DNA from: Pseudomonas sp. A-RE-19
GTDB taxonomy: Bacteria; Pseudomonadota; Gammaproteobacteria; Pseudomonadales; Pseudomonadaceae
Reading direction: 5' to 3'
DNA: 64,000 nt
Assembly (NCBI RefSeq): GCF_019956555.1
Contig: NZ_JAHBDQ010000028.1
Coordinates: forward strand, 1-64,000
Shown here: piece by piece, positions 35,293-44,377 of the stretch
Layout: every line of letters begins with the position of its first letter
How positions within the stretch are numbered: the stretch's first letter is position 1
The notes under the pieces: model-generated
Databases searched by the model: none
What the model was told of the DNA's origin: nothing
The model's input: only the letters and a program-made list of their open reading frames with translations
Position numbers and translations under genes: made by a program

Positions 35293-35384
35293 ACGCCGTC
35301 AATTTGCATTACCACGACCGCGCCGCTATCGACTGCGCGTTGCAGTACGCCCTCCGCGGCCGGTCCCTGTCAGGAGGCATTGCC

Positions 35385-36074
35385 ATGAATGTCTTAGGCA
35401 AACTTCGCCAGCACATCAAACGAAAAGGCCTGCGCGCAACGTTCAGGCTCATCTGGAGACGCTACGTATTTGTTCACTGGGAATTGCTATGGATGAAGCG
35501 AGACCTGGTCAGCCCGGTGCCGCCCCATCAGCTCAAGCCTTACAAACCGCTGCAGTTGAAGACCATCACCGTGCACAACACCGCAGCCTTCGCCCGTCAC
35601 TTTGGCGATCGCGTCAACACCATGGAGGAACTGGCCGCCGAGGGTTACACCGGGCACATGTATCTGGACGGCGAAGGCAACGCGGTGGCGTTCATCTGGG
35701 GCAGCACCCGGGCGTATCACGACCGGCATTTCTACGGCTGCACGTTCCCGATAAAGAAAGGCGAATTCTTCGAATTCGGCGGCGAACTGGCCCGGGCCTA
35801 TTGGGGCACCACGCTCTCGGTGGACCTGCAACTGCGCCTCTGGAAAGCGATGCAGGCCCAAGGCTGCAACACGGTCGTGGATGTCTGCGATGCCCGCAAC
35901 GTACCGGCACTGAAGCTGCACATTCGCATGGGCTATCAAGAACAGGGACGCATCATGCACGTCTACAGACTATTCGGCCGCTGGCGCTTCTTTCGTGAGA
36001 CTCGTTACAACGACTCACGCCTGGATGCGCTACGCAAACCGTCCCGTTCACCCGTTCCTGTGTCGGTAGCCTGA
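35385..36074 (+). CDS. GNAT-like protein of the EPS operon, paralogue 1
   Basis: 229 residues from ATG 35385, which has AGGAGG about 7 bases upstream and aligns with the start of its paralogue at 38140. An ATG at 35289 that overlaps the previous stop would add 32 residues absent from the paralogue. Both paralogues share GYTGHMYLDGEG or GHTGHMYVDEEG, VVDVCDARN or VVDVCDTRN and LFGRWRFFRET. This resembles GNAT proteins with the N-terminal arm of the acetyltransferase fold. An acyl transfer to the polysaccharide or precursor is inferred. Confidence 0.7.
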   Translation: MNVLGKLRQHIKRKGLRATFRLIWRRYVFVHWELLWMKRDLVSPVPPHQLKPYKPLQLKTITVHNTAAFARHFGDRVNTMEELAAEGYTGHMYLDGEGNAVAFIWGSTRAYHDRHFYGCTFPIKKGEFFEFGGELARAYWGTTLSVDLQLRLWKAMQAQGCNTVVDVCDARNVPALKLHIRMGYQEQGRIMHVYRLFGRWRFFRETRYNDSRLDALRKPSRSPVPVSVA

Positions 36075-36078
36075 TCCT

Positions 36079-37299
36079 ATGGTGGCACGATTCGAATGGT
36101 GCACATCATTGTGCGCCCCGGACTTTCCGGCAGCGGCCTATGAGGGGTTGCGCCTGCGCGTGACGGATCACACGCCGTTCAACACCCTGGCCTGGCTGTG
36201 CGCGTCGGAACGGGCATTAACAGCCAGCGAACGATTGCATGTGATGCTCGGCTGGCAAGGCGAGGAATTGGTCTTGTGCCTGCCGCTGGTGGCGTCCATG
36301 GAGCGCTTTGGCGGACTACCGTTCAGTGTCCTGCGTCATCTGGGTTATCCCCTGACCGATCGCCTGGCGCTGCTCACTTGCCTTGATGTGCGCAGCATGC
36401 ACAAGGCGCTGGTGATCATCCGCCGTCACCTGCCCCATGCGATGCTGCAACTTAACGAGTTGTCGGAACCCATCGGCGAAGAAAGCGCGCTGACCGCATG
36501 GATGGCCCACAGCTCGACCGGCGAACGCCGCCTCAGTTGCCGGGTGCCGGTGCACCTGATCAGCGAAGCTGACCGCCAGGAAGTTTCCGGCGACCCGCGC
36601 TACAAACTGCGCCGTGCGCGTAAACGCATCGCGGCCTGTGGTGCCGAGATCCGGCGGATCGTCCCTGACGCCTCCACCGTGGGGCCGCTGTTGCAGACCC
36701 TCGCAGAAGTCGAAAAACAAAGCTGGAAAGGTATTGAAGGCATCGGAATTTTCACCAACAGCCGCAGCCGACAATGGATCAACCAGGCCTTCACCGCTCT
36801 CGCCGAACAGGGATTGGTGCGGGTGGTGGTGCTGGAACTGGATGGGCGCTGCATCAGCTACCGCCTCGGGTTGCTGGAACAGGGCCGGTTGTACGATTAC
36901 AACCTGGCCTTCATGCCGCAATACGCCGATCTGGGCAGCGGCCGTGTGCTGCTCGAAGAGTGGATTCGCTGGGGTCTGGACGATAACTGGCGCTGGATCG
37001 ACGCTTCGCGGGTCAGCCTGATGAACTCCAGCCATCAACTCCAGGAGCGCATGACCGGGCAACTTGAGCATTGGCGCTGGAGTTTCTACTCCTGGCGCCC
37101 CAGCGGCCTCGCCCTTGGATTAGCCATGCGATTGTGGCACCGGCTCAAACCCTGGCTAAAAAAATGGCGGGCATGGCGGGCTGCCGCGCTGGTTGTTCCT
37201 GCCCCCACTCCTACACCCGAGCCTGCCGACAAAGGCCCTGCGCCCATTGAAAAAACCATGGAGGGTGAACATGCCTCACCAAGTCATAGTCAACGCTGA
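36079..37299 (+). CDS. FemAB/BcsL-like acetyltransferase (GNAT superfamily)
   Basis: 406 residues. The C-terminal half carries the Acetyltransf_6 pattern: LQTLAEVEKQSWKGIEG, VVVLELDGRCISYRLGL, YDYNLAFMPQYADLGSG and a closing WIDASR. No signal peptide; probably acts in the cytoplasm. A Pro-rich tail at the C-terminus overlaps the next gene by 29 bases. The function in this operon is likely acyl modification of a sugar nucleotide or lipid-linked sugar. Confidence 0.75.
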   Translation: MVARFEWCTSLCAPDFPAAAYEGLRLRVTDHTPFNTLAWLCASERALTASERLHVMLGWQGEELVLCLPLVASMERFGGLPFSVLRHLGYPLTDRLALLTCLDVRSMHKALVIIRRHLPHAMLQLNELSEPIGEESALTAWMAHSSTGERRLSCRVPVHLISEADRQEVSGDPRYKLRRARKRIAACGAEIRRIVPDASTVGPLLQTLAEVEKQSWKGIEGIGIFTNSRSRQWINQAFTALAEQGLVRVVVLELDGRCISYRLGLLEQGRLYDYNLAFMPQYADLGSGRVLLEEWIRWGLDDNWRWIDASRVSLMNSSHQLQERMTGQLEHWRWSFYSWRPSGLALGLAMRLWHRLKPWLKKWRAWRAAALVVPAPTPTPEPADKGPAPIEKTMEGEHASPSHSQR

Positions 37300-38143
37300 C
37301 GATTTCGGTCTCAGCGTGAGTGAGAACGCGGTGATCCTGGGCGCCTTCCAGGCCGGAGTCATCAGCTCAGCCACCGCCATGGCGAATATGCCGGCCTTCG
37401 AGGCGGCCTGCGTCCTGGCCCGGCAACCGTTGCTCATGGGGCGTATCGGCTTGCACTTCAACCTCACCTACGGTCGGCCGTTGAGCCCGTCGATTCTCGC
37501 GCGTTCGACGTTCTGTGACAGCCAGGGCCTGTTCGACCTCAACCTGGCTCGCCATTGCCTCTGGCTCAACCGCCATGATCGCAATGCAGTGCTGGAGGAG
37601 CTCGAAGCCCAATGGCAACGCTGCCTGGATAACGGCCTGCGCCCCAGCCACATCGATTCCCATCAGCACGTGCACAACATCTGGCCCATCGGCGAAATCG
37701 TCGCGCGCTTTGCCGCTTACCAAGGGGTGCCCGTGCGACTGGCCCGCCATCTGGGCAATAACCTGAGTGTGCCCAAGCGGGTATTCAAGACATTGCTCAA
37801 TTATCGATTGAACCACTTGGCCGGGGCGTCCGCCGAGTACGTCTGCACGCCGGTCGACCTGCGCAACGTGGCGATGCCCAACGATGGCCTGCTGGAAATC
37901 GTCGTTCACCCTGTGCATATCGGCGCCGATTTTGGCGATGCGTATTTGAACCCGGGGGAGTCTCTGAGCCATGTACTGGAACGCTGTCTACCCGGTATTC
38001 CGAGAGTCTCCTATGCCGTAGTGCCCGGAATTTTCAAAGAGCAGCCGCTGCACCTCGACCGGACTGAGATTACAACCCTGGATCTATTGCCATCGCAAAC
38101 TTTACCCACCACACCCTGGCTTCAGCCTCGGAGGACTTCATGA
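37271..38143 (+). CDS. ChbG/YdjC-family carbohydrate deacetylase
   Basis: 290 residues from ATG 37271 with GGAGGGTG upstream. Metal motif NADDFGLS at the N-terminus, GLHFNLTYGRPL, and HIDSHQHVHNIWP with the His ligands define the YdjC family, which deacetylates acetylated amino sugars. Together with the NodB-type enzyme it gives the operon two different deacetylases. Overlaps both neighbours. Confidence 0.85.
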   Translation: MPHQVIVNADDFGLSVSENAVILGAFQAGVISSATAMANMPAFEAACVLARQPLLMGRIGLHFNLTYGRPLSPSILARSTFCDSQGLFDLNLARHCLWLNRHDRNAVLEELEAQWQRCLDNGLRPSHIDSHQHVHNIWPIGEIVARFAAYQGVPVRLARHLGNNLSVPKRVFKTLLNYRLNHLAGASAEYVCTPVDLRNVAMPNDGLLEIVVHPVHIGADFGDAYLNPGESLSHVLERCLPGIPRVSYAVVPGIFKEQPLHLDRTEITTLDLLPSQTLPTTPWLQPRRTS

Positions 38144-38829
38144 GCGCCATCGCCAAGCTTCGCGAACGCATCAAACAAAAAGGCCTGTTTCATACCTTGC
38201 AGACGCTCTGGAAGCGCTATGTGTACTTCCACCGAGAACTGTTGTGGCTGGGGCGTGATCTGGTCACCCCGGTGGCACCGCACAAACTACGGCCTTATAC
38301 GGGTTTGCATCTGGTGACCATTACCCAGGAGAACGCCACGGCTTTCAGCAAGTATTACGGTAACCGCGTCAAGGCCATGGCCCAAATCGCCGCCGAGGGT
38401 CACACCGGGCACATGTACGTGGATGAGGAAGGTGACGCCATCGGCTTTATCTGGGGCAGCGCCAGGGACTACTTTGACCAGCACTATTACGGCTGCTGGT
38501 TCCGGGTCAATCCCGGTGAGTTTTTCCAGTTCGGCGGTGAAATGATCCCGCTCTACTTCGGTTCCAGCCTGTCGGTGGACGCCCAGTTCAAGATCTGGGA
38601 TGCGATGCGGGTCCAGGGTTGCAACAAGGTCGTGGACGTCTGCGATACCCGCAACATCCAGGCCATGAAAATGCACCTGCGCATGGACTACCAGGAGCAA
38701 GGGCGTATCACCCACGTCTACGACTTGTTTGGCCGCTGGCGCTTCTTCCGCGAAACCCACTACAGCGGCTCGCGACTGACTGAGCTGCGCAAACCTGTGC
38801 AGCCGGCAGTGACGGCGGCTCAGGCGTGA
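38140..38829 (+). CDS. GNAT-like protein of the EPS operon, paralogue 2
   Basis: 229 residues, ATGA overlap with the deacetylase. Roughly half of residues match paralogue 1 at 35385 (by eye), including WRFFRETHY and the GHTGHMY block. Last gene of the operon; a REPIN follows. Two copies flanking a FemAB-like and a ChbG-like gene suggest a duplicated acyl-modification step. Confidence 0.75.
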   Translation: MSAIAKLRERIKQKGLFHTLQTLWKRYVYFHRELLWLGRDLVTPVAPHKLRPYTGLHLVTITQENATAFSKYYGNRVKAMAQIAAEGHTGHMYVDEEGDAIGFIWGSARDYFDQHYYGCWFRVNPGEFFQFGGEMIPLYFGSSLSVDAQFKIWDAMRVQGCNKVVDVCDTRNIQAMKMHLRMDYQEQGRITHVYDLFGRWRFFRETHYSGSRLTELRKPVQPAVTAAQA

Positions 38830-38949
38830 TTTTGGCGGGTGGGAGCGATTGTCGTTGTCTGACTGAGGACTATGTCGTCGCTATCGCGGGCTTGCCTGCT
38901 TCCACATCGATCTCTGTCAGCCACTAGTTTTGCGGCTGACTAAGACCAA

Positions 38950-39039
38950 TGTGGGAGCGGGCTTGCTCGCGAAGGCGGTGTGCCAGGCAACATTAATATC
39001 GACTGACACGCACTCTTCGCGAGCAAGCCCGCTCCCACA
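38950..39039. repeat. REPIN (GTGGGAGCGGGCTTGCTCGC type)
   Basis: TGTGGGAGCGGGCTTGCTCG at 38950 and the inverse ending at 39039. Variant core (GGGCTTGC against GAGCCTGC elsewhere). Marks the end of the EPS operon; no separate T-run terminator was seen. Confidence 0.85.
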
Positions 39040-39088
39040 AGTTCGGCTCCCTGTGACTGGCATTGGCGCTTGCCCGCGAAACCGAAAC

Positions 39089-39895
39089 TCAGCGCTTCAC
39101 CGCCACCAACGTGTAACACAACGGCAACTGCGCCTTTTGCTGCTGATACCGATCGTAGAGTTCTTCGCGGTTGGAATGCGGGTATTCCTTGAAATGGCTG
39201 ATCTGCAACCCCGCCTCGACGGCACCGGTGAAGATGGCGCCCAGGGTGTGAACGAACCAGTAAGACGCTGACGCCTGCTGTTCGACTTTACCCTCGTAGA
39301 CGATCGGCTGGTTCTGGACGAAAGGTTCGCTGCGAAAATACGAGCTGTCCGGGCGATAGGGATCGGCTGATTCGGGGTCGAACATTTCGAGGAACGGGTG
39401 GGTTTCGTACACCACAAGCGCACCGCCGGGCTTGAGGGTTTGCGCGACATGGCGCAAGAATTCGGCGATGTCCGGCATCCAGTTCAATACACCGATGGTA
39501 ATCAGCGCTACATCGAAGCGCTGGTGAAGATCTGTCGGCAGGCGATGGATGTCAGCCTCGATGAATTCGGGCTCATGGGGCGAACGGGATGCCAGCTCCC
39601 GGGCCTGATCGAGAAAGGCCTCCGACTGGTCAATGCCCACGACACGACGGGCCCCCAAGGCAAACAGCGAAAGACTTTCGCGTCCGTTGTTGCAGCCCAG
39701 TTGCACCACATCCTTGCCGTCGACGCCGACCTGTTGAAGCAACCCGGTGAGGGTGTCATCCAGACAGGAAAAATCGCCATGGCTCACGGCACTCAAACAG
39801 GCCCGCCACTCAGGGGTGTTCTTGTGGTGTTGGGCGGAGTCATTCCACGCATCGCGATTGCTGGCGATGGCTTTTTCTTTTGTCGGCATTTCCAT
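39089..39895 (-). CDS. Class I SAM-dependent methyltransferase
   Basis: 268 residues from ATG 39895 with GGAG 7 bases upstream. SAM-binding motif I VVQLGCNNGRESLSLF, then VVGIDQSEAFLDQA, FIEADIHRLP and LKPGGALVVYE identify the fold (Methyltransf_11/25 type). Substrate unknown. Not in an operon; it shares the orientation of the LysR gene upstream. Confidence 0.85.
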   Translation of the reverse strand: MEMPTKEKAIASNRDAWNDSAQHHKNTPEWRACLSAVSHGDFSCLDDTLTGLLQQVGVDGKDVVQLGCNNGRESLSLFALGARRVVGIDQSEAFLDQARELASRSPHEPEFIEADIHRLPTDLHQRFDVALITIGVLNWMPDIAEFLRHVAQTLKPGGALVVYETHPFLEMFDPESADPYRPDSSYFRSEPFVQNQPIVYEGKVEQQASASYWFVHTLGAIFTGAVEAGLQISHFKEYPHSNREELYDRYQQQKAQLPLCYTLVAVKR

Positions 39896-39988
39896 TGCAC
39901 GCTCCAGAATTCGGGCCTTTGATAGGCCGGCACGAGTCTGGATCAGCGTCAGGAAAATCGCCATTCGAGCTTTGTTGCGATCTTGTAA

Positions 39989-40894
39989 TCACCGATAGTG
40001 CGGACCCTCTTCGCGTTGATTCAACCGCTCACGCAAGAACTCGATCAGCGCCTGCACCGGTCGCGAGCCCTGACGATGCTGCGGGTAGACCGCCGACAAG
40101 GTCAGCGGCTCGGGGCGAAAATCATCCAGTACCGACACCAGCCGACCGTCCTTCAGGGCCGAACCGACGATGAAGGTCGGCAGGTATGTGATCCCCATGC
40201 CGGCAATGGCCGCGTCCTTGAGCAACTCACCGTTGTTGACCCGCATCCGGCCGGTAACGGTGACCGCCAACGGCTTGCCCTGCCCGTCGAACCGCCATTG
40301 CACCTGACGACCGTGGCCATAGGGCAGGCAATCGTGGCTGTGCAGATCCTCGGGTTTGAGCGGCGTACCGCGCTCGGCGAGATACGCCGGGCTGGCGCAG
40401 TACACCCGCTCGATGGCGGCGAGGCGTCGGGCGATCAGCGTCGAATCTTCCAGCACGCCAATGCGCAATGCCAGATCGTAGCCCTCGCCGAGCAAGTCCA
40501 CTGGCCGATCGCTCAGGTCGACCTCCACCGTGACCTGGCGATAACGCTGCAAGAATACCGGCAACAGACTGCCCAAATGTGCGACTGCAAATGACAGCGG
40601 CGCGCTCAAGCGAATGGTGCCGCGAGGCTCGGTAGTCTGGCCGGCGATGCCCTGCTCCACTTGCTCGACTTCGCCAAGCAGGCGCAGGGCCGATTCGTAA
40701 TAACTCTGCCCCAACGGCGTGACATCCAGCCGCCGGGTCGAACGGTTGAGCAGGCGCACGCCGAGGCGCTCTTCCAGTTGCATCAGGCGGCGGCTGACGA
40801 ACTGCTTGGACAGCCCCAACTGATCAGCCGCTGCGGTGAAGCTGCCGGAGTCCATGACCTGGCAAAAAATACGCATATCTTCGAACGGGTTCAT
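39989..40894 (-). CDS. LysR-family transcriptional regulator
   Basis: 301 residues from ATG 40894 (ATG 40918 is possible). N-terminal HTH: MRIFCQVMDSGSFTAAADQL then LSKQFVSRRLMQLEERLGV. C-terminal LysR_substrate domain of the single-gene activator CrgA/DmlR type. Divergent from the esterase gene at 41057, which is its likely target through the 162-base shared region. Confidence 0.9.
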   Translation of the reverse strand: MNPFEDMRIFCQVMDSGSFTAAADQLGLSKQFVSRRLMQLEERLGVRLLNRSTRRLDVTPLGQSYYESALRLLGEVEQVEQGIAGQTTEPRGTIRLSAPLSFAVAHLGSLLPVFLQRYRQVTVEVDLSDRPVDLLGEGYDLALRIGVLEDSTLIARRLAAIERVYCASPAYLAERGTPLKPEDLHSHDCLPYGHGRQVQWRFDGQGKPLAVTVTGRMRVNNGELLKDAAIAGMGITYLPTFIVGSALKDGRLVSVLDDFRPEPLTLSAVYPQHRQGSRPVQALIEFLRERLNQREEGPHYR

Positions 40895-41056
40895 TGTCGC
40901 GCCCTGGTTGACAGTCATTCACTTTATAGCCGCTTTTTCACTTTCCGGCACCTCATTAATCTGTGCTCACGGTGTTGCTGAGGCCCGAACCCCAGCACTA
41001 CAGCAGCCCGATCCCAAGGCATACAAAAACTCAAACGATTTAAAAAGGAATGACAC

Positions 41057-42073
41057 ATGAACATCAAGAAAGCCCTCGCCGCTTCCGTCCTCGCCCTGTC
41101 CATCGGCAACGCATTCGCCGCCGGCAGCCCCGGTGTCGAACACAACACCCAGGCCTTCCTCGATGCCCTCGCCGCCGGCGGTGGCAAACCGCTGGAACAA
41201 CTGAGCCCGAAAGACGCCCGCGCGGTGCTGACCGGCGCCCAGGCTTCGGTGAAGGTCGATCTGTCGGGCGTTGAAATCAGCGACAAGGCCATCAAAGTCG
41301 ACGGCCAGACCATCAACCTGAAAGTGGTGCGTCCGGCCAAGGTCAAGGGTGAGTTGCCAGTGTTCATGTTCTTCCACGGTGGCGGCTGGGTATTGGGTGA
41401 CTTCCCGACTCACCAGCGCCTGATCCGTGACCTGGTAGTGGGCTCCGGTGCAGTCGCGGTATACGTCGACTACACGCCGTCGCCGGAAGCGCAATACCCG
41501 ACCGCTATCAACCAGGCCTACACCGCGACGAAATGGGTGGCCGAGCATGGCAAAGAGATCGGTGTCGATGGCAAGCGACTGGCGGTGGCCGGCAACAGCG
41601 TCGGCGGCAACATGGCGGCGGTCGTGGCACTGATGGCCAAGGAGCAGAAAACCCCTGCCCTGCGCTTCCAGCTGTTGATGTGGCCGGTGACTAACGCACA
41701 ATTCGACGACGGCTCGTACCAGCAATTCGCCGAGGGGCACTTCCTCACCAAAGGGATGATGCAGTGGTTCTGGGACAACTACACCACCAACCCGGCCGAG
41801 CGTGCGCAGATTCATGCCTCGCCGCTCAACGCCAGCGCCGAACAACTCAAGGGCCTGCCTGCCGCACTGGTGCAGACCGCCGAATTCGACGTGCTGCGTG
41901 ACGAAGGCGAAGGCTACGCCCGCCACCTCGATGCGGCCGGTGTGCCGGTGACCTCGGTGCGCTACAACGGGATGATTCATGACTTTGGCCTGCTCAATCC
42001 GCTGAATCAGATTCCGGAAGTCAAAGCGGCGGTACGTCAGGCCGCGGCCGAGCTCAAGACGCATCTGAACTAA
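41057..42073 (+). CDS. Exported alpha/beta hydrolase, HSL-type esterase
   Basis: 338 residues with a signal peptide (ALAASVLALSIGNAFA). Oxyanion motif HGGGW at residues 107-111, nucleophile S181 in GNSVGGNMA, D278 in EFDVLRDEG and H308 in GMIHDFG form the hormone-sensitive-lipase family triad. Periplasmic or secreted carboxylesterase. AAGGA precedes the ATG. Divergent from the LysR regulator, and followed by a strong terminator. Confidence 0.9.
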   Translation: MNIKKALAASVLALSIGNAFAAGSPGVEHNTQAFLDALAAGGGKPLEQLSPKDARAVLTGAQASVKVDLSGVEISDKAIKVDGQTINLKVVRPAKVKGELPVFMFFHGGGWVLGDFPTHQRLIRDLVVGSGAVAVYVDYTPSPEAQYPTAINQAYTATKWVAEHGKEIGVDGKRLAVAGNSVGGNMAAVVALMAKEQKTPALRFQLLMWPVTNAQFDDGSYQQFAEGHFLTKGMMQWFWDNYTTNPAERAQIHASPLNASAEQLKGLPAALVQTAEFDVLRDEGEGYARHLDAAGVPVTSVRYNGMIHDFGLLNPLNQIPEVKAAVRQAAAELKTHLN

Positions 42074-42082
42074 GTCCAACCT

Positions 42083-42115
42083 CTCGCCACACCCCAGGGT
42101 GTGGCGAGTTTTTTT
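42083..42115 (+). terminator. Intrinsic terminator after the esterase gene
   Basis: CTCGCCACACCC paired with GGGTGTGGCGAG across a 2-base loop, followed by seven T. Confidence 0.92.
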
Positions 42116-42136
42116 GTGCCCGTTGGAGTGCAATCC

Positions 42137-43564
42137 ATGAGCCTTTTCTCTGCCCACCTGTTGCCTTGGAGCGCCCTGCTGCTGGTGCTCGACGCTCTGC
42201 TCTGGCACCTCGCCCCGTTCAAGCATCGCGCACCAAAGGTCGGTGTGCGGCTGGTGCTGTTTCTGGCGTTCAGTGCGCTGGTCATCAATGCCGGCGTCAG
42301 CCCGTTGCAGGCACCGTTATTTGCCGATGACCAGGTGGCGCAACTCGGTGCAACGGCGCTGGGGATTCTCTGGTGGCTGTATGCCGCACGGGTACTCACG
42401 GAAGTGTTCGGTCTGGTGCTGATGCGCCGAATAGGCCACAGCGGCCGTTTGTTGCAGGACGTTATCGGTGCGCTGGTATTTCTGGCCTCCATCGTCGCGG
42501 CCGCCGGTTATGTGCTGGATCTGCCGGTCAAAGGGCTGCTCGCGACTTCCGGCGTGTTCGCCATCGTGGTCGGTCTGGCGTTGCAGAGTACGTTGGCCGA
42601 CGTGTTCTCCGGCATTGTGCTGAATACCACCAAACCCTATCAGGTGGACGACTTTGTCGTTATCGATGGCGTCGAGGGTAAAGTGCTGGACATCAACTGG
42701 CGCGCCACGCACCTGTTGAGCAGCGCCGGCACGATGGCCGTGGTGCCGAACTCGGTGGCGGCCAAGGCCAAAATCGTCAACCTCAGCCGCCCGAACAATC
42801 TGCACGGAGTGTCGATCAGCATCAAGGTGGCGAACCACATCCGCCCACGCCGGGTGCTCGACGCCCTCGACCGCACGCTGCAAGGCAGTAGCAACCTGTT
42901 GCTGAACCCGGCCCCCAAAGCGGTGTTGAAAGAGGCCGGCGAAGAGATGTCCGAGTACGTGGCCAGCGGTTTCATCGCTGAGCTGGGCAAGAAAAGTGAC
43001 GTGCGCAATCAACTGTTCGACCTCGCCCATCGCCATCTGGAAGCGGCCGGCATCTCGCGACACCCCGACGGCGTGATCGAACCCTCGACCCGCGCCCGCG
43101 CGCTGCTCGATGAAGTGAAGATTTTCCGCTCGCTGAGCCATGAAGAACGTGACCGTCTCGCCGAATCGATGGTCGCGCAACAATACGCCGCAGGCCAGGT
43201 GGTGCTGGATCTGGATGAAGTGCCAGACAGCCTGTTCGTGATCGCCACCGGCGTCGTCAGCGCCAGCGTACCGGACGGCAACGGTTTCACCGAGGCCGGT
43301 CGCATGGGGCCGAGCGAAGTCATGGGCGAACAGAGCATCCTGGCCGATACGCCGTCACAGGCGACTTTTACCGCGCTGACGTCTTCGATCATCTACCGTC
43401 TCGACAAGAACCTGACCCGACAGTGCATGGAACAGCGCAGCGAAGTGGGTCGGGCGTTGAACAAGTTGCAGGCGGTGCGGCAGCAGAACAGTCGGCTGGC
43501 GTTGATGGCCAGACCGGCACCGATCAGGAAAGGTGGTTTTTTGGGGTGGTTGCAGAGTCGTTAA
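42137..43564 (+). CDS. Mechanosensitive channel with cyclic-nucleotide-binding domain
   Basis: 475 residues. About four or five N-terminal TMs. MscS pore and beta domain with TSGVFAIVVGLALQSTLADV, PYQVDDFVVIDGVEGKVLDI and VPNSVAAKAKIVN. A C-terminal Crp-like CNMP domain follows from about residue 335 (IFRSLSHEERDRLAESM, GEQSILADTPSQATFTAL). This matches the bCNG subgroup of MscS. Ligand gating rather than tension gating is reported for that subgroup. GGAG upstream of the ATG. Confidence 0.88.
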   Translation: MSLFSAHLLPWSALLLVLDALLWHLAPFKHRAPKVGVRLVLFLAFSALVINAGVSPLQAPLFADDQVAQLGATALGILWWLYAARVLTEVFGLVLMRRIGHSGRLLQDVIGALVFLASIVAAAGYVLDLPVKGLLATSGVFAIVVGLALQSTLADVFSGIVLNTTKPYQVDDFVVIDGVEGKVLDINWRATHLLSSAGTMAVVPNSVAAKAKIVNLSRPNNLHGVSISIKVANHIRPRRVLDALDRTLQGSSNLLLNPAPKAVLKEAGEEMSEYVASGFIAELGKKSDVRNQLFDLAHRHLEAAGISRHPDGVIEPSTRARALLDEVKIFRSLSHEERDRLAESMVAQQYAAGQVVLDLDEVPDSLFVIATGVVSASVPDGNGFTEAGRMGPSEVMGEQSILADTPSQATFTALTSSIIYRLDKNLTRQCMEQRSEVGRALNKLQAVRQQNSRLALMARPAPIRKGGFLGWLQSR

Positions 43565-43585
43565 ACAACTGTCAGGTACCGACCT

Positions 43586-43674
43586 TGTGGGAGCGAGCCT
43601 GCTCGCGAAGAGGGAATATCAGTGACATTGATGTCATCTGACACGCCGCTTTCGCGAGCAGGCTCGCTCCCACA
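43586..43674. repeat. REPIN
   Basis: TGTGGGAGCGAGCCTGCTCG at 43586 with the inverse ending at 43674. The inner part ATGTCATCTGACACGCCG is related to the inner part of the REPINs at 47408 and 48329. Confidence 0.85.
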
Positions 43675-43684
43675 GGTTTTGCAC

Positions 43685-44311
43685 TTATTTGGCGGTAAAT
43701 TTCGTGTAGCTGTTGATCAGGTTGCGGTAGTTCGGCAGACGCTGGGACAGCAGGTTGGCCAGGCCTTCCATGTCGTTGCGCCAGTCGCCTTGCAGCTCGC
43801 AGGCCACGGAGAACCAGTTCAGCAGGTGTGCACCCGCCGCCGACATGCGTGCCCACGCCGCCTGTTGCACGGTGGTGTTGAAGGTGCCGGAAGCATCGGT
43901 CACCACGAACACTTCAAAACCTTCGGCCAGCGCCGACAAGGTCGGGAACGCCACACAGACGTCGGTCACCACGCCGGCGATGATCAGTTGCTTGCGGCCG
44001 GTAGCCTTGATCGCCTTGACGAAATCCTCGTTGTCCCAGGCATTGATCTGGCCTGGACGAGCAATGAACGGAGCGTCCGGAAACTGCTCTTTAAGCTCCG
44101 GCACGATCGGACCGTTCGGGCCGCTGTCGAAACTGGTAGTGAGGATGGTCGGCAAGTTGAAGAACTTGGCGATGTCGCCCAGGGCCAGCACGTTGTTCTT
44201 GAATTCGTTGGGCGAGAAATCCTGCACCAGCGAGATCAGACCGGTCTGGTGATCGACCAGCAGCACAACGGCGTCGTCTTTGTTCAAGCGTTTGTAAGGA
44301 ACGTTGCTCAT
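43685..44311 (-). CDS. Isochorismatase-family hydrolase (YcaC-like)
   Basis: 208 residues from ATG 44311 with GAGGAG about 7 bases upstream. Cysteine hydrolase fold with D20 (LLVDHQTGL), RPGQINAWDNE around residue 85-94 and the nucleophile C119 in VVTDVCVAF. The close match to the YcaC pattern makes it a YcaC-like amidase of unknown substrate. Last gene in the run from doxX downwards. Confidence 0.9.
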   Translation of the reverse strand: MSNVPYKRLNKDDAVVLLVDHQTGLISLVQDFSPNEFKNNVLALGDIAKFFNLPTILTTSFDSGPNGPIVPELKEQFPDAPFIARPGQINAWDNEDFVKAIKATGRKQLIIAGVVTDVCVAFPTLSALAEGFEVFVVTDASGTFNTTVQQAAWARMSAAGAHLLNWFSVACELQGDWRNDMEGLANLLSQRLPNYRNLINSYTKFTAK

Positions 44312-44339
44312 GTGAAACTCCTCGGATGGTGATGAGGTG

Positions 44340-44366
44340 AAGCGTCGACCACGATGGCCGACGCTT
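44340..44366. other. Hairpin between amidohydrolase and isochorismatase genes
   Basis: AAGCGTCG and CGACGCTT enclose an 11-base loop. It lies just after the amidohydrolase stop on the minus strand. No T run follows, so it may be an mRNA processing or stability hairpin instead of a terminator. Confidence 0.4.
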
Positions 44367-44377
44367 TGTTGCAAGAC

